A stretch of DNA of 60,707 bases from Deltaproteobacteria bacterium (GTDB lineage: Bacteria; Myxococcota_A; UBA796; SXON01), in NCBI GenBank assembly GCA_947490345.1, contig CANLGL010000028.1, positions 1 to 60,707 of the forward strand, given 5' to 3'. The translations under genes and the position numbers were made by a program. The notes below the pieces were generated by a model. The model was given only the letters and a program-made list of their open reading frames with translations, made no database searches and was not told the origin of the DNA. Below are positions 32,983 through 40,691 of the stretch, piece by piece (position 1 is the first letter of the stretch; every line of letters starts with the position of its first letter).

Positions 32983-33927
32983 GTGCGCGTCGCCGCCATC
33001 GTCGTCACCCACCGAGGAGGAGCGCTCCTCCAGGATTGTATCGCTTCGATACGGGCTCAGACGCGGCCCGTAGATGAGCTGCTCGTGGTGGTCTCCAACA
33101 CCGAGCTCCCGGTCGACGCACCGAGCCTACAACTGCGCCAGAACGTTGGTTTCGCCACCGCGGCGAACGCTGGTGCGCAGGCGACTCGTGGCGAGGTGTT
33201 GCTCCTCAACGATGACACACGACTTGATGCAAGATGTGTCGAACGGCTCGTCGCCGCCTGGCAAGGCATCGGCGTGTATCAACCGCGAATCCAACTGGCT
33301 GACGGCAGCGGGCGCTTGGACAACGTCGGGCTGGGCTTCCTGCCGGACGCAAGCGTGTGGGCGCGGGGGCGCAACGGCCCCGACCTCCCGATCACGGGGG
33401 TACCAGGCTCGTTTTCTGGCGCAGCCGCGCTCGTGGCCCGGGCGGCCTGGGATGGGCTGGGCGGCTTCGATGAACGGATGGGCAACTTCGGCGAAGACGT
33501 TGACCTTTCGCTCCGGCTCCACCGTCGTGGCGTCCCCATCCAGGCCGTCCCCGACGCGCTGGTCGTGCACCACCTCGGTGCGACGTGGGGGCGGGCGTCA
33601 ACGGAAAAGGTTCGGCTCATCGAGCGAAACCGCGTTCGCGCCGCGGTGCGCTCGCTGCCGATGACCGCGCTTTTGTGCCTGCCGACGGCGACGCTGCTGC
33701 GATACGCGGTTCTGGCCGGGCTCGCCGGTCTGGGCCATGGTCCCGGCGCCGAGCTGCCAGACGGCGCGCGGCTCGCGGCGCTCCGAGGGCTCGCCGAGGG
33801 GCTCGCCGACGCTCCGACCTGGTTCGCCGACCGCCGCCGTGACCGTAGTGGCTGGACCGTGGGCGAGTGGGCGATGCTTACCCGGATGTGGCACGGCCGC
33901 GCTCGATGGGAGGACGTGTCGCGATGA
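32983..33927 (+). CDS. GT2 glycosyltransferase (rhamnosyltransferase-like)
   Basis: A 314-aa inverting GT-A glycosyltransferase. Nucleotide-binding strand VRVAAIVVTHRGGALLQDC; VGFATAANAG; the metal-binding DxD-type motif is EVLLLNDDTRLDARCV. The acceptor side is GSFSGAAALVARAAWDGLGG followed by FGEDVDLSLRLHRRG, where ED carries the catalytic base. C-terminal hydrophobic segments (ALLCLPTATLLRYAVLAG) suggest membrane association. GTG 32983 is used because upstream frame lies inside a non-coding repeat. The stop overlaps the next glycosyltransferase start (ATGA). Confidence 0.88.
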   Translation: MRVAAIVVTHRGGALLQDCIASIRAQTRPVDELLVVVSNTELPVDAPSLQLRQNVGFATAANAGAQATRGEVLLLNDDTRLDARCVERLVAAWQGIGVYQPRIQLADGSGRLDNVGLGFLPDASVWARGRNGPDLPITGVPGSFSGAAALVARAAWDGLGGFDERMGNFGEDVDLSLRLHRRGVPIQAVPDALVVHHLGATWGRASTEKVRLIERNRVRAAVRSLPMTALLCLPTATLLRYAVLAGLAGLGHGPGAELPDGARLAALRGLAEGLADAPTWFADRRRDRSGWTVGEWAMLTRMWHGRARWEDVSR

Positions 33928-34574
33928 TCGCCGTGGTCCTGCCCACCCTCGACACCCCCGGCCCGTTGGCGCGCGTCCTCGGCGAGCTTCCGGCCGAGGT
34001 CTTCGCCATCGTCGTCGATGACGGCAGCGCCACACCCGTCACGGGAACGCGGCCGAACACGCACTGGATCCGGCACGAGCGGAACCGCGGCTACGGCGCC
34101 GCGCAGAAGTCGGGGTACGCCGCCGCGATCGCCGCCGGCGCCACGCAGGTGGTGCTTTTGCACGGCGACGGCCAATATGACACCCGGGCAACGCTCGCCC
34201 TCGCGGACGCCCTGACAAACGCCGACGCCGCACTGGGAAGCCGCTTCTTGTCCGATCCCAACGTCATCCCAACGTGGCGGCGGCTTGGCAATCGTTTCTT
34301 GACCGGAGTCGCCAACCTGCGATTCGGGACCGCCTTCTCCGAGCTGCACACCGGCGCCCGCGCGTTCAAAATCGAGGCGCTTCGAGACCTGCCCATGGAG
34401 GGGTATTCGGACGACTTCCTGTTCGACCAGCAGGTGATCGTGGGGCTGGTACGCCGGGGCCGCCGGATCGAAGAGCGGCCCGTGGCAACGAACTATGCGG
34501 CAGGGTCACGCTCGATCTCGTTTCTGCGGTCGCTGTGGTATGCGCTGGGATGCCTTCGGGTGATCCTCGCGTGA
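33924..34574 (+). CDS. GT2 glycosyltransferase (polyprenyl-phosphate sugar synthase-like)
   Basis: A 216-aa GT-A enzyme in the dolichyl-phosphate-mannose synthase-like group: MIAVVLPTLDTPGPLARVL, VDDGS (nucleotide site), RNRGYGAAQKSGYAAAI, then LLHGDGQYD as the metal-binding motif and SRFLSDPN. ARAFKIEALRDLP and FDQQVIVGL complete the catalytic fold. Such enzymes typically load sugar onto a polyprenyl phosphate or transfer it to a lipid-linked glycan. Coupled to the upstream GT2 by a 4-base overlap. The molybdenum hydroxylase operon starts 14 bases downstream. Confidence 0.87.
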   Translation: MIAVVLPTLDTPGPLARVLGELPAEVFAIVVDDGSATPVTGTRPNTHWIRHERNRGYGAAQKSGYAAAIAAGATQVVLLHGDGQYDTRATLALADALTNADAALGSRFLSDPNVIPTWRRLGNRFLTGVANLRFGTAFSELHTGARAFKIEALRDLPMEGYSDDFLFDQQVIVGLVRRGRRIEERPVATNYAAGSRSISFLRSLWYALGCLRVILA

Positions 34575-34588
34575 TATCTTCGGGCCCC

Positions 34589-36766
34589 ATGAGCATCGGC
34601 ACCTCCCCGCCCCGCCGTGACGGGCCGGACAAGCTCACAGGTCGGGCGTTGTACGCAGATGATCTGCGCCCGGACGGCATGCTCTACGGCGCCACCGTCC
34701 GGAGCGAACGAGCCCACGCGCGGATCCTCTCGGTTCGGCCCGACCCTGAGTTCGACTGGAATGGAATCACTGTGTTGACCGCGGCGGACCTTCCGGGCCC
34801 GAACGTGGTGACGCTGATGACCGACGATCAGCCCATCCTCGCCGACGGTCTCGTGCGCCATGTAACCGAACCGATCGCGCTGATCGCCGCGCCGACCCGC
34901 GAGCGCGCCCTCGCCGCGGCCAAGGCAGTGCTCGTCGAGTACGAGGACCTTCCGGCACTTTTGGACCCCCTCACCGCGGAGGGGCACGCGATCCGTATCT
35001 TCGGTGACGACAACGTCTACAAGCGCATCCGCATCCAACGGGGGGAGCGGTCCACCCTGACCGGCCACCTTGTCCGCGCTCGCTACGCCACCGGTCTCCA
35101 AGAACAGCTCTACATCGAGCCTCAGAGCATGATCGCGTCGCCGCGCCCGGACGGCGGCATCGCGCTGGTGGGGTCCATGCAATGCCCGTACTACGTGGAC
35201 CGGGCCGTCAAGCGGATGGTCGGGCACGACCGGGTCAACGTCCTGCAGGCCGTCACCGGTGGCGGCTTCGGCGGCAAAGAAGAATACCCGTCGATCCTGG
35301 CCTGCCATGCGACGCTGCTCGCCATGCGAACCGGGCGGCCGGTCAAGATCACCTATCGTCGCGACGAAGACTTGCGCTGTACGACCAAACGGCACCCGGC
35401 GGTCATCGACCTCGCCACGCTCGTCTCCGACGAGGGCAAGCTCTTGGAGTTGCACGCCAAGCTGTGGATGGACGGTGGCGCCTACCACACCCTTTCCACC
35501 GTGGTCCTCAGCCGTGCGATCCTGCACGTCGGCGGCCCGTACCGCTGCCCGTTCGTCGACCTGTCGGGGACAGTCGTTGCCACCCACACACCCCCGAATG
35601 GGGCGTTCCGGGGCTTCGGTGCGCCCCAGGCACAATGGGCGATGGAACGGCACATGGACCGTGTGGCAAGAACCCTGCACCTGGACCCGATCGAGCTACG
35701 GCGCCGAAACCTCTACCGCGACGGCGACATCACCGGCACGGGGCAGGTACTCGTCGCGCCGGGGGGTTTCGCGGTTTTGGAGTCAGCCGAGCGGGCAGCC
35801 GAGGCCCCCGTCACGCGGACCACGGTTCGCCCGGGGGTCACTGGGGCGCGGATGGCGGCGGGGCGCGGGCTGGCGCTCGCCTGGCACGGCTGTGGATTCA
35901 CCGGGAATGGCGAGGCGAAGATCAAGGGTAAGGTTGGACTGGAGGTTCGCGGAAGCGACGTTGCCATCCTGTCTTCCTCCACCGACATCGGTCAGGGCAC
36001 CGAGACCATCTTCCCGATGATCGTCGGCGAGACCCTCGGCATTCCGGCGGCGCGGGCGTTCAATACGCCACACGACACCGGCCTGGTTCCCGACAGCGGT
36101 CCGACCGTCGCCAGTCGCACCGCGATGGTGGTCGGCGGCACCTGCCAGAAGGCGGCGGAGCAGTTGTTGACCCTGCTGCGGAGCCGGCTTGGGGACGGGA
36201 GCTTCGATGCCTTGGTCAGTCGGTGGGACCCCAACTGGGGCCCGCTCGCGGTCGAGGAGACCTACGAGGTCGACCCCAACATCCAATGGGACCCCGACAC
36301 CTACCAGGGCGACGCCTACCCCACCTTCGGGTGGAGTTGTGTCATCGTGGACCTGCGGGTCGATCTCGACACCGGCGAGGTGCTCTACGACCGCGTCGTC
36401 ACCTCGACCGACGTCGGCCGGGCGCTCTCTCCGGCGCTCGCTGCCGGTCAGATCGAGGGCGGCACGTTGCAGGCGTTGGGGTGGGCCACGGCTGAGGAGG
36501 TCGTACTCGATGCCCGCGGGTGCATGCGCAACGACCGCCTCACCAACTACATCATCCCCACCGCGCTCGACGCACCGGAGATGATCACCATCCTGGAGGA
36601 GATCCCCTACGCGGGGGGTCCGTTTGGCGCCAAAGGCATTGGCGAAATCCCCATGGACGCCCCCGCCGCCGCCGTGGCGCAAGCCATCGAGCGCGCCACC
36701 GGCGCGATCCTCGACACCCTCCCGATGACGCCCGAGCGGGTATTTTCCGCTTTGGAGCCCCGATGA
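34589..36766 (+). CDS. Xanthine dehydrogenase-family molybdopterin-binding subunit
   Basis: A 725-aa large (catalytic) subunit of the xanthine oxidase family. It starts with the substrate-entry domain (DKLTGRALYADDLRPDGMLY), then GGGFGGKEEYPSIL (molybdopterin contact), TYRRDEDLRCTTKRHP, NGAFRGFGAPQAQWAME (Arg/Phe of the substrate pocket), IGQGTETIFPMI, and GGPFGAKGIGEIPMDAP, where the Glu is the catalytic base. It hydroxylates aromatic heterocycles, aldehydes or similar; substrate cannot be told. Gene order large-small-medium with ATGA and TGATG overlaps shows a tight operon with the next two genes. Confidence 0.93.
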   Translation: MSIGTSPPRRDGPDKLTGRALYADDLRPDGMLYGATVRSERAHARILSVRPDPEFDWNGITVLTAADLPGPNVVTLMTDDQPILADGLVRHVTEPIALIAAPTRERALAAAKAVLVEYEDLPALLDPLTAEGHAIRIFGDDNVYKRIRIQRGERSTLTGHLVRARYATGLQEQLYIEPQSMIASPRPDGGIALVGSMQCPYYVDRAVKRMVGHDRVNVLQAVTGGGFGGKEEYPSILACHATLLAMRTGRPVKITYRRDEDLRCTTKRHPAVIDLATLVSDEGKLLELHAKLWMDGGAYHTLSTVVLSRAILHVGGPYRCPFVDLSGTVVATHTPPNGAFRGFGAPQAQWAMERHMDRVARTLHLDPIELRRRNLYRDGDITGTGQVLVAPGGFAVLESAERAAEAPVTRTTVRPGVTGARMAAGRGLALAWHGCGFTGNGEAKIKGKVGLEVRGSDVAILSSSTDIGQGTETIFPMIVGETLGIPAARAFNTPHDTGLVPDSGPTVASRTAMVVGGTCQKAAEQLLTLLRSRLGDGSFDALVSRWDPNWGPLAVEETYEVDPNIQWDPDTYQGDAYPTFGWSCVIVDLRVDLDTGEVLYDRVVTSTDVGRALSPALAAGQIEGGTLQALGWATAEEVVLDARGCMRNDRLTNYIIPTALDAPEMITILEEIPYAGGPFGAKGIGEIPMDAPAAAVAQAIERATGAILDTLPMTPERVFSALEPR

Positions 36767-37221
36767 ACATTCGTTTTGTATGCAACGGAAAGCCAACCGA
36801 GGTCGAGACGCCGCCGATGGCACGCCTGCTCGACGTCCTGCGCGAGGACCTGCGCCTGACCGGCAGCAAAGAGGGTTGTGGTGAGGGTGAGTGTGGCGCT
36901 TGCACCGTTCGAATCGACGGTCTGACGGTGATGAGCTGCCTCGTTCCGGTCTACCAGGTCCATGGCACGGTCGTCCAGACCATCGAGGGCCTCGCGGCCG
37001 ACATCTTGCATCCGGTCCAGGCGGCGATGCTGGCCCACGGTGGTGCACAGTGCGGAATCTGCACGCCCGGGCTCTGCATGAGCGCGGCAGCGCTCTTGGA
37101 GAGCGACCCGACGCCGTCCAGGGAGGCCATCCGCGTGGCGCTGGCGGGCAATCTCTGCCGGTGCACCGGCTACCAGAAGGTGATCGACGCGGTGGCCGGC
37201 AGCCTGGTGGAGGACCGGTGA
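36763..37221 (+). CDS. Xanthine dehydrogenase-family [2Fe-2S] subunit
   Basis: A 152-aa small subunit with two [2Fe-2S] clusters that passes electrons from molybdopterin to FAD. The plant-ferredoxin-type cluster is GSKEGCGEGECGACTV plus the Cys of MSCLVPVY. The second cluster, in the helical domain, is CGICTPGLC and NLCRCTGYQ. All eight Cys are present and length is typical. Start overlaps the large-subunit stop by 4 bases; the stop overlaps the FAD-subunit start (TGATG). Confidence 0.95.
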   Translation: MNIRFVCNGKPTEVETPPMARLLDVLREDLRLTGSKEGCGEGECGACTVRIDGLTVMSCLVPVYQVHGTVVQTIEGLAADILHPVQAAMLAHGGAQCGICTPGLCMSAAALLESDPTPSREAIRVALAGNLCRCTGYQKVIDAVAGSLVEDR

Positions 37222-38030
37222 TGTTGCGGTGTGAAGCCCCCGTCCATCGCCCGCACTCGCTGGAGGATGCGCTGGTGCTGCGCGCGGAGCTCCCCGGCGC
37301 CACCATCCTGGCCGGTGGCACCGACATCATGGTGTACCTCGAGGCCGGCCAACTGCGACCGACCGAATTCATCGACCTGAGCGGCGTGCCGGCGCTTCGG
37401 GCACTCCGGTCGATCACCGGCGGCCAATACTACGGCGCCGGACTCACCTGCACCGACGTCGTCCGCTCGCCCCATACTCACCCGCTGATCCGTGAGGCGG
37501 CGCTGACGGTCGGCGCCGTCCAGATCCAGAACCGCGCCACGCTGGGTGGCAACATCTGCAACAGCTCGCCCGCGGGGGACACGCTGCCGGTGTGGCTGGC
37601 GCTCAAGGCCGACTTCGAGCTGGCGAGTGTGCACGGTCGTCGACGGGTCCCGGCGGCGCGGTTCTGGCGCGGGTACAAGAAGACTGAGATGCGGCCTCAC
37701 GAGATCCTCGTCGCCATCATCGTGCCCCCGCTCGCCGGGTACATGCACTTCCGCAAGGTGGGTACGCGCCTCGCCCAGTCGATTGCGAAGGTGGTTTTTG
37801 CCGGGCGGTATGTTCCCGGCATCGACGCGGCGCTGGCCTTCGGCGCGGTGGGGCCGGTCCCGATGCGATGCCCAGAGGCCGAGCGCGCGCTCATCGCCGG
37901 CGCGTCCCCGGCCGAGGTCGCCGCCCAGGTGGAAAAAGAAATCTCTCCGATCGACGACGTCAGGTCCACACAGGACTATCGCCGGAAGGTGGCGGGGAAC
38001 ATCGTGCGCACCTGGCTGGAGAGCCGGTAG
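37221..38030 (+). CDS. Xanthine dehydrogenase-family FAD-binding subunit
   Basis: A 269-aa FAD subunit. The two FAD loops are ATILAGGTDIMVYLEAG and GAVQIQNRATLGGNICNSSPAGD, both well conserved. The C-terminal CO-dehydrogenase-type domain begins around IAKVVFAGRYV. It completes the three-subunit molybdenum hydroxylase with the two upstream genes. The usual maturation factors (XdhC, MobA-like) are not adjacent. A truncated copy of the hairpin repeat follows its stop codon immediately. Confidence 0.93.
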   Translation: MLRCEAPVHRPHSLEDALVLRAELPGATILAGGTDIMVYLEAGQLRPTEFIDLSGVPALRALRSITGGQYYGAGLTCTDVVRSPHTHPLIREAALTVGAVQIQNRATLGGNICNSSPAGDTLPVWLALKADFELASVHGRRRVPAARFWRGYKKTEMRPHEILVAIIVPPLAGYMHFRKVGTRLAQSIAKVVFAGRYVPGIDAALAFGAVGPVPMRCPEAERALIAGASPAEVAAQVEKEISPIDDVRSTQDYRRKVAGNIVRTWLESR

Positions 38031-38103
38031 CTATCATGTAGCGGGGGGAGAGGGCTCGCCGCGCTCTCCCCCTCTCCGCAGGCCGCCAAGCCGCCCTTGG
38101 CGT
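38031..38103 (+). repeat. Interspersed hairpin repeat, copy D (short)
   Basis: It starts ctatcatgtagcgggggg directly after the stop codon and shares the terminal hairpin half with copy A (tatcatgta, then gggggagagggctcgcc and ctctcccccc arms). The second half of the element is missing or diverged. The perfect GGGGGAGAG/CTCTCCCCC stem may also act as a bidirectional transcription stop for the convergent genes, though no T-run is present. Confidence 0.78.
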
Positions 38104-38143
38104 TTCATGGCGCATGGAGCCGACCGGCGGCGGCATGGCGAAC

Positions 38144-39973
38144 TCACCCCGGCTTGGGTGCAGCAAGACTCGCGACAATCCGCGCCGCCAGCGCCGGCCC
38201 GAATCCCTCCACCGTTGCAATCTCCGCAGCGGTGGCCGACTTGACCCCGGACAACGAGCCGAAGTGCCGCAAAAGGCGCACGCGGCGGTCCTTGCCGATG
38301 CCAGGCACGTCATCGAGCGCGCTGGTGAGCCGCGCCTTGGACCGCGCCTTTCGGTGGAAGCCGATGGCCACCCGGTGCGCTTCGTCGCGGAGCTGCTGAA
38401 GCAGCCTCAGCGTGGGGTCACCCTCGCGCAGGCGGATCGGCTCCGGCTGGCCCGGCAGCACGATCTTGTCGGTGGCGTCGCGGTCGCCGCGGGCGTGCTC
38501 CGTGCGCGGCTTGCTCACCCCGATCACGGGCTGGTCCTCGAGGCCTAGCTCCCGCAGGACGTCCAACGCGGCGGAAAGTTGGCCGCGTCCGCCGTCGACC
38601 ACGATCAAGTCGGGGAACTCGCCCTCGGCGGCCGCGCGGCGCATCCGCCGAGCGATGATCTCGCGCATCGTCGCGTAATCATCCGGACCCGCGACCGTTT
38701 TGACGTGGTAGGTCCGGTACTCTGCCTTCGCTGGGCGGCCGTCGATGAACACCACCTGACTGGCGACCGGCTCCTGCCCGAGCAGGTTGCTGTTGTCGAA
38801 GCACTCGATGCGCCAGGGGGGGGCATCGAGACCCGCGAGCTCGGCGAGCCCGTGGAGCCCGCGGGCGATTCGGTCGGACTCCGAGTGCGTGGTGAGGAAA
38901 CGGGCGCGCGCAGCGTTGGCGGCGATGGTGACGAGCTCGACCTTCGGTCCGCGCTTGGGCACCCCGAGCCGGACCTTTGCACCCCTTCGCTCACCCAAGA
39001 GCTCCGCCAGGGCCTCCATGGCGGGGAGTGGCGCGGGCACCGAGACCTCGGCGGGCACGTCCTCACCTTCCTCGTAGAAGTTGTTCAGCACCGCGGAGAG
39101 CAGCTCCCCATCATCGACAATCTCCCCCTCGAACGGGAACGTGCGGGGTTCCAGCACCTGGCCGGACCGGGTGGGCAGACACGCCACCACACCACGATCG
39201 GCCTCCCGATACACGGCCCATGTGTCGGATGCGTCGGTCTGCGAGTCCGCAACGAACTGCTTTTCCGTCGCCGACTGCATCGCCAACATCACGTCACGAA
39301 CCCTCGCGGCACCTTCGAAGTCTTCGGCGCTCGAGAGCTGCACCATCCGGTCGCGCAGCCTCGGCACCAACTGTCGATTGCTTCCCGCCAGTGCGAGCGC
39401 CGCGTCGTCGACCAGCTCGGCGTACTGCTCGCGTGACACAAAGCCGACACATGGAGCGACACATCGTTTCATCTGATACAGCAAACACGGTCGGGTGCGG
39501 CTCTCCAAAACCGCGTCCGAGCAGGTTCGCAGGGCAAAGTGGCGCTGAACGAAGGCGAGCGCGCGCCGGGCGCTGGTGGCCGAGGGGTAGGGGCCGAAGC
39601 TCCGTGCGCCGTCGTTTCCGGCGCGACGGGTCGTCGTGAGCCTCGGCCACTTTTGCCGAGGATCGAGGCGGATACGCAGGAAGTTCTTGTCGTCCCGGAG
39701 CTTGACGTTGTAGCGGGGGCGATGCTGTTTGATCAGCGAATTTTCAAGAAGAAGCGCATCTTTTTCGCTTCCCACCGGCACGGATTCGACGCGGGCCGCG
39801 GCCGCTACCAGGTACCGGACCATGAAACGTTCGTCGTGGCCAGCGAGGTACTGCCGTACCCGGGCCCGAAGATTCGCGGCCTTACCGACGTAGAGCACCT
39901 CGCCGTCGCGGTCCTTGAACAGGTACACGCCCGCCGTGGTCGGGAGCGCCTCGGCCTGGTCCGTCAGCTTCAT
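38144..39973 (-). CDS. uvrC: Excinuclease ABC subunit C
   Basis: A 609-aa UvrC, the dual-incision nuclease of nucleotide excision repair. N-terminal GIY-YIG domain with GVYLFKDRDGEVLYVGKA, followed by the Cys cluster RPCLLYQMKRCVAPCVG. UVR domain at about 200-235 (RLRDRMVQLSSAEDFEGAA). The RNase-H-like 3' nuclease has IECFDNSNLLG and DLIVVDGGRGQLSAA. Tandem HhH motifs close the protein (DDVPGIGKDRRVRLLRHFG and VEGFGPALAARIV). All parts expected for activity are present and length is normal. Confidence 0.97.
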   Translation of the reverse strand: MKLTDQAEALPTTAGVYLFKDRDGEVLYVGKAANLRARVRQYLAGHDERFMVRYLVAAAARVESVPVGSEKDALLLENSLIKQHRPRYNVKLRDDKNFLRIRLDPRQKWPRLTTTRRAGNDGARSFGPYPSATSARRALAFVQRHFALRTCSDAVLESRTRPCLLYQMKRCVAPCVGFVSREQYAELVDDAALALAGSNRQLVPRLRDRMVQLSSAEDFEGAARVRDVMLAMQSATEKQFVADSQTDASDTWAVYREADRGVVACLPTRSGQVLEPRTFPFEGEIVDDGELLSAVLNNFYEEGEDVPAEVSVPAPLPAMEALAELLGERRGAKVRLGVPKRGPKVELVTIAANAARARFLTTHSESDRIARGLHGLAELAGLDAPPWRIECFDNSNLLGQEPVASQVVFIDGRPAKAEYRTYHVKTVAGPDDYATMREIIARRMRRAAAEGEFPDLIVVDGGRGQLSAALDVLRELGLEDQPVIGVSKPRTEHARGDRDATDKIVLPGQPEPIRLREGDPTLRLLQQLRDEAHRVAIGFHRKARSKARLTSALDDVPGIGKDRRVRLLRHFGSLSGVKSATAAEIATVEGFGPALAARIVASLAAPKPG

Positions 39974-40119
39974 CGAGGGAGGCTATTTCACGGTCGCCGT
40001 TTCCGGCTACGTTCTCGGCGTTCCGGACTGTCGTTGACGCCGTCCCCGACAAAAAGGACGTGAGCGCCTCGGCGGCTGACCTATGCGACGGCGTCGGCCT
40101 TGTCCTCTGGCCTCATCCC

Positions 40120-40398
40120 ACCCCCCGACGGCATCGGCCCAGATGCGATCGGCCAGCCGCACCAGCCCCACCGGCCCCTGGGGCGTGGACAACATCACGG
40201 TCCCCGCCGGCCCGCGGCCCACGGTGTACCGGACCCCGCCGAGCTCGCCGACGAGGCCGACGCCAGGACGCTCGACCACCGTGCGAGGGGCGGGCAGGGC
40301 GTCCCGCGTCGGACTGCCTCGGCGAGGATCGCCTGTGCAATCGGGTGTCGTAACTGCCGCGCCGTGCCAGCCGCGGTGCGCAGCACACCCACCATCAC
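40120..40398 (-). pseudogene. P-type ATPase N-domain remnant
   Basis: A decayed fragment on the minus strand. One frame reads VLRTAAGTARQLRHPIAQAI and LAEAVRRG (the HP motif region of heavy-metal P-type ATPases). After a frameshift near 40295 the second frame reads VVERPGVGLVGELGGVRYTV and GPVGLVRLADRIWADAV, corresponding to the next N-domain strands up to the GLxxLADxxR segment. The actuator, membrane and phosphorylation domains are absent on both sides. The intact copA at 16089 is a possible relative. The adjoining 39974-40119 holds nothing supportable. Confidence 0.7.
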
Positions 40399-40691
40399 CG
40401 AGGAAGCTGCTCCGGACCCCTGTCACACAGGCCGTCGAGGCACCTCACAGACTGCCGGTCCGCTTCGGCAGGGCAGTCTGCGTCGGCCACACACGGTAAC
40501 TGGCAAGTCCACCCCGTCGTATCACTTATCCCCTCGTTCGTGCACTCCAGGGGCGTGGGGCAGTCGCCTTCCCCCCCCCCGGAGTCGCATGCCTGGTCCA
40601 CTCCAACGGGCCAGACTCCACTCCTGGTGTCGCAGCCGAGAAGCCACAGGAGGACCAGCAGCGGCAATGTAGCGTGGTCGCGGTCAGCCAT
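40395..40691 (-). CDS. Cys-rich lipoprotein with C10 tract
   Basis: A 98-aa lipoprotein. ATG 40691 starts a leader MADRDHATLPLLVLLWLLGC with lipobox LLGC. The mature part has about nine Cys in a C-x-n-CP pattern (DCPTPLECTNEG, CQLPCVADADCP, CLDGLCDRG), similar to short disulphide-rich repeat proteins of myxobacteria. A run of ten C (40571-40580) lies in the coding region (Ser-Gly-Gly-Gly), so slippage would truncate it. Its start overlaps the stop of the HExxH gene by 8 bases; third gene of a three-gene unit. Confidence 0.7.
   Translation of the reverse strand: MADRDHATLPLLVLLWLLGCDTRSGVWPVGVDQACDSGGGEGDCPTPLECTNEGISDTTGWTCQLPCVADADCPAEADRQSVRCLDGLCDRGPEQLPR

Noticed and set aside
35783..37417. 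544-aa minus-strand frame
   Set aside because: Antisense to the molybdenum hydroxylase genes, which have all their cofactor motifs.
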